Shown: positions 7,643 through 16,492, counted from the stretch's first letter. The stretch: 64,000 nucleotides of DNA from Pseudomonas sp. GD03919 (GCF_029814935.1 NZ_CP104582.1:2108001-2172000), one strand, 5' to 3'. Notes: generated from the letters alone by a model not told the origin. A program made the numbers and translations.

Positions 7643-8592
7643 ACCAACTCTACCTCGATATCGCGCGCCTGCTGACCCAGGTCGCACCGCTGGTGTTCGT
7701 GGACGACACCTTCGCTTTGAAGGGGGGCACGGCGATCAATCTTTTCGTGCGCGACATGCCGCGCCTGTCGGTTGATCTCGACCTGGCCTTTCCCGATCAC
7801 AGCTTTCCGCGTGAGCAGGCGCTGGCGCGTATCAACGAAGCCATCCGGCAAGCCGCCGAACGCCTGAACCGACGGGGGTTCCAGACCCATGCACCTGCCG
7901 CCGCCGCGGGCGAAACCAAACTGCTGGTGCGTCGCGACGGCATCGAGGTGAAGATCGAGGTCAACTTCGTGCTGCGTGGCACCGTGCAGCCCGTGCGCAT
8001 GGCCTCGCTCACCCCCAGCGCACGCGACGTGCTGTTGGCCGATTTGGACATCCCGGTGGTATCGCTGGAGGACATGTACGGCGGCAAGCTGATCGCCGCG
8101 CTGGATCGCCAGCACCCGCGCGATCTGTTCGACGTGATGCAGCTCTTCGCGCATGAAGGCATCACGCCCGGTATACGCCGTGCCTTCGTGGTCTACCTGG
8201 CCAGCCATAATCGCCCGGTACACGAAGTGCTGTTCCCGTCGCTGCGTGACATCCGGCAGGACTACGTGCACAACTTCCAGGGCATGACCGTCGAGCCAGT
8301 ATCGCTGGAGGCGCTGCTCGCCACGCGTGAGCGCATGGTCCTTGAGCTGCAGCAGGGGCTCGACGCCGATGAACGGCGTTTCCTGTTGTCCCTGGTCGCC
8401 GCTGCTCCCGAATGGTCGGCGCTGGGCATCGCCCATCTCGAACAGTTGCCGGGCATACGCTGGAAACTGCACAACCTGGTGCAATTGCAGAAGGTCAACG
8501 CGAAGAAGTTCGCCGAGCAGGCAGACGCGCTGGCAGATCGGCTGACTAGCGTATCCGATGCTACCGTGCCGCCGGTCAGGGGAGTGGATTGA
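7639..8592 (+). CDS. abiEii: AbiEii toxin, nucleotidyltransferase
   Basis: 317 residues, the usual AbiEii length. The nucleotidyltransferase motifs are present: KGGTAINLF (GGT/S motif), then SVDLDLAFPD (the D-x-D pair), and ALDRQHPRDLFDVMQL further on. AbiEii/MenT-type enzymes add nucleotides to tRNA or other acceptors and stop growth, bacteriostatically in the known AbiE systems. The ATG overlaps the abiEi stop by four bases, so synthesis is coupled to the antitoxin. No frameshift or motif loss is visible, so the pair looks functional. Confidence 0.9.
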   Translation: MNQLYLDIARLLTQVAPLVFVDDTFALKGGTAINLFVRDMPRLSVDLDLAFPDHSFPREQALARINEAIRQAAERLNRRGFQTHAPAAAAGETKLLVRRDGIEVKIEVNFVLRGTVQPVRMASLTPSARDVLLADLDIPVVSLEDMYGGKLIAALDRQHPRDLFDVMQLFAHEGITPGIRRAFVVYLASHNRPVHEVLFPSLRDIRQDYVHNFQGMTVEPVSLEALLATRERMVLELQQGLDADERRFLLSLVAAAPEWSALGIAHLEQLPGIRWKLHNLVQLQKVNAKKFAEQADALADRLTSVSDATVPPVRGVD

Positions 8593-8714
8593 GCCTGGAG
8601 GTTCTGTTCTTCCTCAAGGAACGCACGTGCCCCAACCCGGGGAGTTGGAGCACCGCTGAAACGACACGATGAGCCGTACCGTTTCACGGAAAACTCCACG
8701 AAGAGGCGCGGCTT

Positions 8715-9182
8715 TTATCCATCGACATCCATTGAGGTCTGCTGAGGTTGGCGCCGGCTGGACTTCTTGCCGCCCTTCGCTGTGGACGGCCGTTGCTCGG
8801 AGTCACTGGACTCGCTGGGCTTTTCCTTCATGGCGATGCTCTGCACGCGATGCGGCAGCACCCCGATCCGGCGTGCCTCGATCTTGAAGGTCACCCGCAT
8901 ATTGTCCTCGCTGTCCTCCCACTCGTCGCGCGCAGTGCGGCCCTCGACCAGGATGCGCATGCCCTTCTGGTACAGGGTGCTCCAGTGCTCTGCCTCGCGG
9001 TGCCAGAGTTCGACCGGCGCCCAGTAGCCGCCACGGTCTTCGTAGCCGCCGTCGCGGGGGATGGGGTTGTCGAAGTAGACGTTGAGGCGCAGCAGGCGTC
9101 TGGGCTCTTCGCTGCCCGAGTTGAACTCCTGGAATTCTGGCGCACTGCCGATATTGCCTTCGCCGAGGAAGAAGGTGCTCAT
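8715..9182 (-). CDS. ssb: ICE single-stranded DNA-binding protein
   Basis: 155 residues from the ATG at 9182. The OB-fold pattern is visible (MSTFFLGEGNIGSAPEFQEF, LLRLNVYFDNP, RGGYWAPVELWHREAE, KGMRILVEGRTARDEWED), followed by a Ser/Lys/Gln-rich tail ending SMDVDG. The tail lacks the typical DDDIPF tip of chromosomal SSB, as in other ICE-borne homologues. It protects ssDNA during ICE transfer and replication. Four-base overlap with the DUF3158 gene upstream. Confidence 0.85.
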   Translation of the reverse strand: MSTFFLGEGNIGSAPEFQEFNSGSEEPRRLLRLNVYFDNPIPRDGGYEDRGGYWAPVELWHREAEHWSTLYQKGMRILVEGRTARDEWEDSEDNMRVTFKIEARRIGVLPHRVQSIAMKEKPSESSDSEQRPSTAKGGKKSSRRQPQQTSMDVDG

Positions 9183-9691
9183 GGGTGATCCTCCACTGGG
9201 TGGGTGAGCTGGCGCAGCACCTGTTCGGCGCTGGCCATCTTGGCCGCGCAGGCCGTGGCTTGGCGGTACAGCGAATGCGTGACGCTCATCTGCAGGTTCA
9301 GAACGATGCGGTCGCATTCGATGCGGTACAGGCCCTCGCGAAGGGCTGGCGACAGGTTCGAGCGGCTCATCTGAAGCGCCCAGACCGCCACGCCCATCCG
9401 TGAGAAATCGCGCGTGCGCCAGCGCAGGAAGGTGCTGCCGGCGCTGGTGTTCTGCTGCACCAGGCGCAGGTCCAGCAGCGAGTAGGGCGGTCGTGCGGCC
9501 TGCCGGGTGACGCCAGCCATCAGCTGCCGTATCTGTGCCTCGACGACCTTCGCCAACTGCGCCAGGTGCTCCAGTTCCCCATTACCCTTAAAAGCCCTTA
9601 AAAAGGCTTTTAGCGAGGCGGCGTATTCGAGCGTCCGATAGGCATCCGTTGCCAAGGGTGCGTAGGCGGGCAGCGGCGGGTGCGGTCTCAT
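9179..9691 (-). CDS. DUF3158 family ICE protein
   Basis: 170 residues. A helical protein with the conserved stretch GSTFLRWRTRDFSRMGVAVW and a C-terminal helix pair; it matches what I know of DUF3158, found between PFL_4669 and ssb in ICEs of this class. Function unknown; its fixed position in the replication/maintenance block suggests a DNA-processing role. Overlaps both neighbours by four bases. Confidence 0.75.
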   Translation of the reverse strand: MRPHPPLPAYAPLATDAYRTLEYAASLKAFLRAFKGNGELEHLAQLAKVVEAQIRQLMAGVTRQAARPPYSLLDLRLVQQNTSAGSTFLRWRTRDFSRMGVAVWALQMSRSNLSPALREGLYRIECDRIVLNLQMSVTHSLYRQATACAAKMASAEQVLRQLTHPVEDHP

Positions 9692-10605
9692 GGCGCCTCC
9701 TCCCGATCGGTATCGGCTGCGGCTGGCGCACTCGCTTGTTCGTCCAGCTCTCCGGGGCTTTCCTCTGGCCCAGGCGCGCGGTGAATGATCGGCGGTGCGA
9801 ACTGGGAGCGGCGCGTGCCTTCGAGCACGTCCTGTGGTGGCAGGCCGAAGCGCTCGATGGCTTCATGGGCCCGGGCATTCTTCGCCGCCATGTCGTCGCG
9901 GGTGACGCCGGCCAGCCGGTAGCGCTGGGCCATGCCGAACAGGCTGCGCAGCAGGTGGGCGCCGTTGTCGATCCAGGTTTCCATGTCCACGCGGCCAATC
10001 AGGGCGGTGTGGTGGGCCAGCAGCGTTTGGCGTACCAGGGTGTCGTAGTCGGTGAGCAGGTAGACGGCGAGGAAACCCAGCTGGCTGCCGATGTAGAGCG
10101 GCAGGGTGACCGGGTGGATATTGAGGTTGTCGCCGATATCGATCTGTGCCGGCAGATCCTGCTTGACCCTATCCAGTTGTTGGGCCAGCGCAAGCATTCC
10201 GGCCTTGGCCTGCATCAGCTTTTCTTCCAGTTGCAGCATGGCCCAGTCGGCGTAGGGATCGTCCTGTGCCGAGGCTTGCTTGATCAGGTTGGTCACGCTG
10301 ATGTAGCCGGCCATGCCCATGATCGAGCGAACCCCTTCGCGCGCCGCCCGGCCTTGCCAGATGCGGGCGGCATGGTGCGTGTGCAGGGTCAGGCTGATGC
10401 TGCTGCGCAGTGAACCCAGGTTGAGCTGGTAGTGGTCGGCCACGGAGGGATCCTCGCCTGAGAGCTGGCGAGAACGGTGCGCCAGCCGGGGCTCTGGATC
10501 AGTCGAAAAGCTGAAGGTGGTCTGTTCGGTTTGGCCTGGCTGCTTGGCGCCGACGGCCTTCGCCACTCTGGTTGTGGAACTCCCTGGATTTGATGCCAGT
10601 GGCAT
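9688..10605 (-). CDS. ICE protein, PFL_4669 family (TIGR03761)
   Basis: 305 residues from the ATG at 10605; the longer frame upstream of it reads through the end of the replication gene in another frame and is not real. Diagnostic segments are LGSLRSSISLTLHTHHAARIW, PLYIGSQLGFLAVYLLTDYDTLVRQ and RDDMAAKNARAHEAIERFGLPP. The family is specific to ICEs of the ICEclc/PFGI-1 type and its role is unknown. The C-terminus is a Pro/Glu-rich tail. It begins 6 bases after the STY4528-type gene ends and overlaps the DUF3158 gene. Confidence 0.8.
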   Translation of the reverse strand: MPLASNPGSSTTRVAKAVGAKQPGQTEQTTFSFSTDPEPRLAHRSRQLSGEDPSVADHYQLNLGSLRSSISLTLHTHHAARIWQGRAAREGVRSIMGMAGYISVTNLIKQASAQDDPYADWAMLQLEEKLMQAKAGMLALAQQLDRVKQDLPAQIDIGDNLNIHPVTLPLYIGSQLGFLAVYLLTDYDTLVRQTLLAHHTALIGRVDMETWIDNGAHLLRSLFGMAQRYRLAGVTRDDMAAKNARAHEAIERFGLPPQDVLEGTRRSQFAPPIIHRAPGPEESPGELDEQASAPAAADTDREEAP

Positions 10606-10610
10606 CAAAT

Positions 10611-11804
10611 CTACTGACGGCCAGGGTGGTTGCCACGCAGCTGGCGCAGCTCGTCGAGGCACGCCTGGGCCAGGGGCGAAATGGGTTCGCCCTGTGTTCG
10701 GGGCGGACGTGGCGGGAGGGACGCGGCCGGGGTCACAGGAGGCTGCAGCGTCACCTGGCCCGCCCACGGATGAAACTCGCCGCGTAGCGCGCGCTGGATC
10801 AGGCCCATCAGGTAGGCGGCAGGCTTGCGGATGCCGCCGGCCGCGTAGCGGGCACCGATTTCATTGAGCACCGCCTGGCGGTCTGCCGGCTTGAGCTTGC
10901 TCAGCGCGATCGTGGCGGCATGCCGCTCGTTTGGGCTCAGCTGCAGCGCGTCCGGCCAGTGCAGGGGAGCGTTATCCACCGCTGGGCTCGCGCGCGGTAC
11001 GGTACAACTACTTGCTTCTAGTACGGTACAGGCCGCGTTCGGATGCCGAACGCCGTGGTCAATACGGGGCTGCAGCCCTGGTTCGGCATCCGAACCGGGC
11101 TCTGTCCGATTCCGAACGAGGTGATCGGAGCCCCGTTCGGATTCGTGCAAGGGGCCCTCGGGTTGGTCCAGCCCTTGCCGCGCCCAGCGCTCGACCCAGG
11201 TATCCAGCCGCGTGGGCAGTTGGCCCTGATCGATATCGGCGTCCTGGCGGATCTCCTCCAGGACGTGCTGGGCGACGATGCGCACGACTTTGCTGGCATG
11301 GCTGAGGCAGCGTCCCACCAGCTCCAGGTATTCCTGATCCAGCTCCATCGCCTCGGCGGGCGTCAGCGGCTCGTCGTGCAGCACATACAGGGAGCCCTGC
11401 ATCCGGCCGCTGACCTGGTCACGCCCACGCGCCACCAGGCTGAGCCAGCGGGTGAGCCTGAGCATGGTCAGCACGCGCGCCACGGTCTCACGCGAGGCGG
11501 TGGCGCCATAGGGCACTGTCGACAGGTAGGGCTGCAGATCTTCGTAGCGTGGGGTGACCAGGCCCTGGCCGTCCAGCAGCAGGCGGAAAACCTGCCAGGC
11601 GTTGCGCTCCAGTGGCGTCAACCGGTTATCCAGCAGCAGGCGTCGGGGCACGGTTTCATGGGATTGGCCGCTGAACAGAAAGCCGGCCTGCAGGCCGTAG
11701 GTGGAAGGTTTTTCGGCTGCGGGGCGGGATGGCCAGCGACCTTCCACATGGCGGGCGCACTGTTGCAGGACACGTTGCCAGCGGGAGGGCGCCGCCGTGT
11801 TCAT
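10611..11804 (-). CDS. STY4528-family pathogenicity-island/ICE replication protein
   Basis: 397 residues. The N-terminal half is a winged-helix-like domain (RLTPLERNAWQVFRLLLDGQ, GATASRETVARVLTMLRLTRW) that I recognise as the STY4528-type replication protein; the C-terminal domain (LSPNERHAATIALSKLKPADRQAVLNEIGARY ... YLMGLIQRAL) resembles a DNA-binding helical domain. Between them is an arginine-rich, variable linker whose DNA consists of repeated inverted motifs (10997-11145), a possible replication origin inside the gene. ICEs of this type are thought to replicate autonomously for a short time after excision. It is followed by the DUF2857 gene with a four-base overlap. Confidence 0.8.
   Translation of the reverse strand: MNTAAPSRWQRVLQQCARHVEGRWPSRPAAEKPSTYGLQAGFLFSGQSHETVPRRLLLDNRLTPLERNAWQVFRLLLDGQGLVTPRYEDLQPYLSTVPYGATASRETVARVLTMLRLTRWLSLVARGRDQVSGRMQGSLYVLHDEPLTPAEAMELDQEYLELVGRCLSHASKVVRIVAQHVLEEIRQDADIDQGQLPTRLDTWVERWARQGLDQPEGPLHESERGSDHLVRNRTEPGSDAEPGLQPRIDHGVRHPNAACTVLEASSCTVPRASPAVDNAPLHWPDALQLSPNERHAATIALSKLKPADRQAVLNEIGARYAAGGIRKPAAYLMGLIQRALRGEFHPWAGQVTLQPPVTPAASLPPRPPRTQGEPISPLAQACLDELRQLRGNHPGRQ
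10997..11145. repeat. Iteron-like repeats inside the replication gene
   Basis: Two copies of GTACGGTACA lie at 10997 and 11021, 24 bp apart. GTTCGGATGCCGAAC at 11037 and its exact reverse complement at 11081 are followed by two further related half sites, CCGATTCCGAAC at 11106 and GTTCGGATTCG at 11135. They coincide with the low-complexity linker of the encoded protein, where amino-acid constraint should be weak. Such a block could be the origin bound by the protein itself. Confidence 0.55.
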
Positions 11805-12349
11805 TTGCCGCCGCTGTAGTGGTTGATCTGCTGCCAGACCACGGCCAGGCTGATCTGCTGCTCCTCGGCCAGCAACATCATGGCATCGAGCTGATCATCC
11901 GCGCCGTCCCGTGCTCGCAGCTGACACCAGCGTTGCCAGAGTGCGTGTTCCTGTTCTTCGCTCAACTGATGAGGGCGGCCCTTGCGGCTTTCGATCCGCA
12001 GCAGGCGCCGGCGCATCGCGGTCTCCGAATGGGCCAGGCCGAAGCATCGATACATGATGGCGCTGCTGGCGCCGAGCTTGAGCGCCCGGTTGATCAGCCG
12101 TTCGTTCTGCTCATCACGCTCGGCCTGCTCGATCAGGCGCCGCAGCACCGGCGAGTCGATCCTGACCTCGACCCAGGACACGCTGGCATGCGCCAGGCGC
12201 GACAGGGTGGTGGGTGGCAACGATTGCAGCAGCTCGATATCGTCCTCGTCCAGGCCCAGGGCCTTGCAGCGTTGCAGATTGCCCTGGTGCAGCTCGTGCA
12301 GCACCTGGGTCAGCATGGCCTGGTTGAGCACGTTGAACGATAGGCTCAT
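11801..12349 (-). CDS. DUF2857 domain protein
   Basis: 182 residues from the ATG at 12349 (MSLSFNVLNQAMLTQVLHEL). It is entirely helical in appearance and contains VRIDSPVLRRLIEQAERDEQ and LGASSAIMYRCFGLAHSETAMRRRL, the DUF2857 signature of ICE maintenance clusters. A DNA-binding or partition-associated role is likely from the position between parB and the replication gene but unproven. It overlaps both by four bases. Frames reading further upstream are antisense-like shadows of parB. Confidence 0.78.
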   Translation of the reverse strand: MSLSFNVLNQAMLTQVLHELHQGNLQRCKALGLDEDDIELLQSLPPTTLSRLAHASVSWVEVRIDSPVLRRLIEQAERDEQNERLINRALKLGASSAIMYRCFGLAHSETAMRRRLLRIESRKGRPHQLSEEQEHALWQRWCQLRARDGADDQLDAMMLLAEEQQISLAVVWQQINHYSGGK

Positions 12350-13968
12350 GGCTGCGTCTCCGGTGAGTCCGGCACAGGCGCGAGCGTCAGCTCGATCAGC
12401 CGGCGCGCCAGGCGGATCAGGCGATACAGCTTGATCAGCAGCGCGTCGGGTAGGCGTTCCAGCCCGACATCCAGGGCCGGGCGATCCGCCAGGGGGAGCT
12501 GGTAGACGCCGAGCAGCAACTGGCCGAACAGGGCGGAGGGCAGCTGCCTGCGGTCTTCCCAGTCCACCCCGTCCTGGGCGCGCAGCAGGGCGGTGAGCAA
12601 CAGGTGGATGCCGGCGGCGCGCGGTGTGCCGAGGTCGAGTCGCTCCAGGCACAGGGTGAAGCCCAGCCCATCCTCCTGCTCGAGCACGCTGTCGGCATAG
12701 CCGGCATAGCTCGCCATTTCCCGCGCCAGACTGGCGATGGCCGCACGCAACCGCGGCGGCGTATCCAGCGCCTGCTCGATGTACCAGATGTCGCTGACCG
12801 GGTGGAGACCACCGGCCTGAACGGGAATGGCGGTGACCGCGCACTCCTCGAAGTTGGGCAGGTCTTCGCCGAAGACCTCGCGGGCGATCTGTTCGCGGAT
12901 CCGTTGCACCCGTGGCGTGCCGCCGACCGGGGCGACCACGTGGGCGTCAATCCGTGCCTGCCGCTCTTCCTGCGTAAGGGCTGGCTCGGCGAGGGAGAGG
13001 CCGTCTCCAGGCGAGGAGGGCGGTGGTGTTCCAGGCTCATGCTCCGCTGTGCCCACCGGTGGGCTGATTCCGGCCGCGCTATCGGTGACCAGGCCGGAGA
13101 CCTGTATGGCCCTCGGGCTATCCGTCAGCTCCAGGGCCAGCATGCGGTAGGACTGTCCGAGTCCCCGGCTCATGCGTTCGAGGAGTTCGTCCTGGATGCG
13201 CTCGATATCGAAGGCGTCGGGCCCTGCGTCGAAGCCGGCCAGCGTGTCGAGCCAGCACTCGGTGAAGGTGGTGCCGTCGGGCGAGTAGCGGTTCCAGGTC
13301 CGCACGGCCTGGCTGCGCAGAGCGATCAGACGCTCGATCTGGGGTTTGCCCAGGCCGGCATACAGGGTCTGCGGAATGGCCGGCAGCAGGTGCTCCAGGG
13401 TGTCGAGCATGCGGCTGATATGGGGTTGCGATACCGGATAGCCGCTGGCGCTCAGGCGTTTGGCCAGCTCGCGTTGTGACAGCGAGGCACCGTCGGCTTC
13501 AAGCATCGCCTTGAGCTTGGCCACCGCCAGGGCGCGCTCGATGAAAGTGAGCTGGCCGTGCAGGTCGCTTTCGGCCAGATGCCCCAGCAGGGCGGTGACC
13601 TCATCCGTCCACGGCCTGAACAGGCAGTGGATGCGAAAGAAGCGCTCCTCCCGGGTCTCCTGCCACAGCTCGCCCAGTATCGCCAGGCGGGTATTGCCGC
13701 CAGTGCGGACAACGAAATGCTGCTCGCCAGGTCGGCGGGTAATGGGCGGCGGATGATCCAGGCCGCGTTCGCGAATGGAGGCCTTGAGGTCATCGTAGAG
13801 CGGATTGCGGATGAAGCGTGGGTTGTGTTCATAGGGCCGCAGCTGCTCCAGTGTCACCAGCATGGGGGTATCGGCGAGTGGATCGGATGCCCGCTCCAGC
13901 TCCGGGCCTTGGGGGAAATGTCCCAGCAGGAGCTTGCCGGTGATGTCCTCCTGGGTGGGCTTTTTCAT
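12346..13968 (-). CDS. parB: ICE ParB-family partition protein (PFGI-1 class)
   Basis: 540 residues, longer than plasmid ParB as usual for this class. The N-terminal ParB/Srx nuclease-like domain is visible (VTLEQLRPYEHNPRFIRNPLYDDLKASI, VVRTGGNTRLAIL), followed by a helix-turn-helix (SQRELAKRLSASGYPVSQPHISRMLDTLE) and a large C-terminal ICE-specific region. With ParA it stabilises the excised element. It starts 13 bases after the small gene at 13982 and overlaps the DUF2857 gene by four bases. Confidence 0.88.
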   Translation of the reverse strand: MKKPTQEDITGKLLLGHFPQGPELERASDPLADTPMLVTLEQLRPYEHNPRFIRNPLYDDLKASIRERGLDHPPPITRRPGEQHFVVRTGGNTRLAILGELWQETREERFFRIHCLFRPWTDEVTALLGHLAESDLHGQLTFIERALAVAKLKAMLEADGASLSQRELAKRLSASGYPVSQPHISRMLDTLEHLLPAIPQTLYAGLGKPQIERLIALRSQAVRTWNRYSPDGTTFTECWLDTLAGFDAGPDAFDIERIQDELLERMSRGLGQSYRMLALELTDSPRAIQVSGLVTDSAAGISPPVGTAEHEPGTPPPSSPGDGLSLAEPALTQEERQARIDAHVVAPVGGTPRVQRIREQIAREVFGEDLPNFEECAVTAIPVQAGGLHPVSDIWYIEQALDTPPRLRAAIASLAREMASYAGYADSVLEQEDGLGFTLCLERLDLGTPRAAGIHLLLTALLRAQDGVDWEDRRQLPSALFGQLLLGVYQLPLADRPALDVGLERLPDALLIKLYRLIRLARRLIELTLAPVPDSPETQP

Positions 13969-13981
13969 CCACCACGCCTCG

Positions 13982-14224
13982 CTAGTTCCGCGGCCCCAGG
14001 TGATCGCCGACCTCGAACCTGACGATCTCGGCGGTACCCGAGCCTTCGAAATGCCGGGACAGTTCGGCCAGGAACCAGCCCATAGCCCTGCGACCGCCTT
14101 GCAGGTGGAACACTACGGTACAGTACTCCTCGTCGGGGGAAAGCGCCGGCAGGACGTTGGCTTCAGGAAAAGCAGTGCTGTGCTCTCCCACCTGGTAGCG
14201 CCTTGTTGCTCGACTGGGACTCAT
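13982..14224 (-). CDS. Small hypothetical protein between parA and parB
   Basis: 80 residues (EEYCTVVFHLQGGRRAMGWFLAELSRHFEG). It resembles the small genes found between parA and parB in ICEclc-like elements (for example shi in ICEclc), though I cannot confirm homology. Its ATG overlaps the parA stop by four bases. Probably a DNA-element maintenance accessory; function unknown. Confidence 0.6.
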   Translation of the reverse strand: MSPSRATRRYQVGEHSTAFPEANVLPALSPDEEYCTVVFHLQGGRRAMGWFLAELSRHFEGSGTAEIVRFEVGDHLGPRN

Positions 14225-15066
14225 CGCCGGATCTCCTTGGGGGCGTTAATCGTCAAGACGGCATCACGCCATTCGGGGAACAGCTCGATGGCCAGTGCCT
14301 GCATGGTTCCCAGGGCGGAGGGGGGACTACGGCCCGCGGGCGAGCGCATCTCGACTCGATGCACCGGCAGGCCGAGGGAGGCCGCGTTGAGATAGGCCAC
14401 CCGGTCGAGGATCATGGTGTCCAATATCCCGATGCCGGCTGCCCCGACGAAGGTATCGCGCAGGCTGCGCATAATCATGCGGCTGTCCCGTTTGATGGCG
14501 TTCACCTGGTTGAGCAGCAGGCGCAGCGGTGGCGTGACGATGCCCAGGTGGCGGAAGGGTTCGAGCTCACTGAGCAATTTCAAGGTGCCGCGGCGCAGTT
14601 CACGTGCGGCGAGCATTTCCGGGGTGACGGGCGAGAGTGCGAGGTCGCAGGCCAGGACCGCCATCTCCACGGTTACGCTACGTGCGCCTTGCGTATCGAT
14701 CAGCAGCAGGTCGTAGTGGGGACGAAAACCGTCCAGCAGATTGCGCAGACGCAAGCGTCCATCCGGAGCATGCAGCAACAGGTTGCCCAGCCGGCCCTGA
14801 TCGTCGTTGGAGGCAATCAGGTCGAGGCCGCTGATGGCGGTTGTAGAAACGACCTGCTCAGGTTCTGCCTGGTTGAGGGCGATCAGCTCGTACGCGCCTG
14901 CGACGGCCTTATGGCGCAGGGCGTAATAGCTGGACAAGGTGGGTTGGCTGTCCAGATCCAGGAGCAGGACCCGTAGGCCGGCATCGGCCAGCAGGCCACC
15001 CAGATTGGCTACCACCGTGGTCTTGCCCACGCCACCCTTGGTGGAAATCACCGCTACCGCGCGCAT
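14221..15066 (-). CDS. parA: ParA/Soj partition ATPase
   Basis: 281 residues. The deviant Walker A motif STKGGVGKTTVVANLG stands at residue 8 with the signature lysine, and Walker B is YDLLLIDTQGARS. This is a small-type ParA lacking an N-terminal helix-turn-helix. In PAPI-1 the homologous Soj is needed to keep the element in the cell, so loss of this gene would destabilise the ICE. First of the overlapping parA-small gene-parB-DUF2857-rep block, right after alpA (4 bp gap). Confidence 0.92.
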   Translation of the reverse strand: MRAVAVISTKGGVGKTTVVANLGGLLADAGLRVLLLDLDSQPTLSSYYALRHKAVAGAYELIALNQAEPEQVVSTTAISGLDLIASNDDQGRLGNLLLHAPDGRLRLRNLLDGFRPHYDLLLIDTQGARSVTVEMAVLACDLALSPVTPEMLAARELRRGTLKLLSELEPFRHLGIVTPPLRLLLNQVNAIKRDSRMIMRSLRDTFVGAAGIGILDTMILDRVAYLNAASLGLPVHRVEMRSPAGRSPPSALGTMQALAIELFPEWRDAVLTINAPKEIRR

Positions 15067-15070
15067 GGCA

Positions 15071-15301
15071 TCAGTCCTGGCGCGTCAAACGCTCGGCAAT
15101 CCACTGCTCGATTTCCAGCGAGTCCCAGCCAACGGCGCGTAGGCCGATGCGTTTGGCTTGGGGAAACTTGCCTTGCCGCATCAGGCTGTAGATGTGCGCG
15201 CGCTTGAAGCCGGTGAGGCGCTCCACTTCGTCGCGACGCATGATATGGCGCTCGACGGCTTGTGGAGCCGTGGCTGGTATAGGGGCGGTTTGTGCTTGCA
15301 T
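15071..15301 (-). CDS. alpA: AlpA-family excisionase/regulator
   Basis: 76 residues with the MerR-like helix-turn-helix of AlpA (MRRDEVERLTGFKRAHIYSL, GKFPQAKRIGLRAVGW, EIEQWIAERL). AlpA proteins activate integrase/excision genes of genomic islands; in ICEclc alpA is part of the regulatory/maintenance operon. It heads the operon with parA 4 bp downstream. Start choice is the ATG at 15301; an internal ATG at the helix-turn-helix is possible but shorter than the family. Confidence 0.85.
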   Translation of the reverse strand: MQAQTAPIPATAPQAVERHIMRRDEVERLTGFKRAHIYSLMRQGKFPQAKRIGLRAVGWDSLEIEQWIAERLTRQD

Positions 15302-15365
15302 GTCGTCACTCCTTGGCGTTAGGTGGCGCGGGATAGGAAGTGACAGCTAGTCAATAGCAGAAAAG

Positions 15366-15413
15366 AGAGGGCGTCATTGCACTGTAACTTTTACGGTTGC
15401 AGTGCAGCCCTCT
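15366..15413 (-). terminator. Terminator between the 15.4-kb hypothetical gene and alpA
   Basis: Outer arms AGAGGGC/GCCCTCT enclose inner arms GCACTG/CAGTGC with a partly paired AAC/GTT extension. On the minus strand the structure follows the stop codon directly and is trailed by CTCTCTTTT, so it fits a rho-independent terminator. Confidence 0.55.
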
Positions 15414-16157
15414 TCAGGGCTCGGAGAGGCTGCGCTTGGCCGCGGCGAATTTTTCGTCCAGGGTGCGCTTGGTTATTCCAGGCACGTTTTCATGGTGGGC
15501 GATGAGCGCGGAGACGATCGCCGATTGGCTGCGGAAAACCGAGTGCGGTTTGCCGGAGGGGGAGTGGCCCAGCAGCAGTTTGAGCAGGGCACCGATGATA
15601 TGGAGATAGACCTCTTCACTACGGTTGCTGAGCTTGCCCTGGGACTTGAGGAGCGTCTTGAGGCTCTCGCGTTCGAGCCCGGTGGCCTGGAGTTCATCCA
15701 GTAGTTCCTGATGGATCGTCTGGATACTCTTGACCTGCAGCTGGAGGGCGTCACGATCCGCCTGCAAGGCCAGGTAGGTACCGATGCTGAGTTCGCTGAA
15801 AAGCTCGGGGGATCGCTCGAAGAGAAATGCCGGTCGCTGATCGGGATAGTGGCAGGACATCCACTGCTTCAGGTCGGTATGGCGTACGGTCAACAGGGTA
15901 CAGTCGACCTCCGTTCCTAGGGGGACCGATATGCCGAGGCATCCATAAGGCAGTTCATGGTTGCGCACAGCGTCGAAGATTCGGTCTGTATTGGCATGCA
16001 AACACGGCCACTGAGGAAAGGCACGACTCAGCAAAAGAGGGCAGTCCCGGGACTTCTCCAGGATCTGCTCCTCGTATGCTATCAGGTTGCACCAGCGCAG
16101 GGCGGCCTCGATGGGACGGTAATAGACCTTAGCGAGCGGGTTGTGGTGAGCGTGCAT
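15414..16157 (-). CDS. ICE-terminal hypothetical protein
   Basis: 247 residues from the ATG at 16157, chosen for the strong ribosome site GGAGGAAGGAG 8 bases upstream; the ATG at 16178 overlaps that site and is unlikely. A soluble protein with a middle helical stretch (residues about 130-180, EELLDELQATGLE...LKTLLKSQGKL) and a C-terminal segment ending TKRTLDEKFAAAKRSL, which I associate with widespread Pseudomonas proteins of unknown function. It is the outermost ICE-type gene before the degraded cargo region; nothing shows its role. Confidence 0.55.
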   Translation of the reverse strand: MHAHHNPLAKVYYRPIEAALRWCNLIAYEEQILEKSRDCPLLLSRAFPQWPCLHANTDRIFDAVRNHELPYGCLGISVPLGTEVDCTLLTVRHTDLKQWMSCHYPDQRPAFLFERSPELFSELSIGTYLALQADRDALQLQVKSIQTIHQELLDELQATGLERESLKTLLKSQGKLSNRSEEVYLHIIGALLKLLLGHSPSGKPHSVFRSQSAIVSALIAHHENVPGITKRTLDEKFAAAKRSLSEP

Positions 16158-16492
16158 GCCGGCGGCTCCTTCCTCCATGGGTAGACCTTCCGCTGAGCAC
16201 TACGCCAGTCTCTGCTGTGCTTTTATGGGCTTCCGTGCGGTAGCTACCATGTTGTCATTAGTCGTTAAGGTCATTACATAAACGGCCTAGGTCGTGGCGC
16301 TAGACGGTTTTCGCTGATGGAGTGAGTACATCGCCCACTGACCTTAAAAGCCTCTGCCCGTGGGACTCTACGTTTCACTCAGGAGTGATCATGCGCACTC
16401 CTGATGATAAAGGATATGCATGGATACCATATTCTGTGATTCTAATATCTGGTGTGAGTTCCCAATAGATGATTTCTCTTGGAGCATGATCA
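16158..16492. other. Intergenic stretch without a visible gene
   Basis: About 335 bp, more AT-rich than its surroundings towards 16400-16500. It contains the promoter region of the 15.4-kb gene and the decayed 3' flank of the phosphatase remnant. No convincing coding frame or strong repeat seen. Confidence 0.5.
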
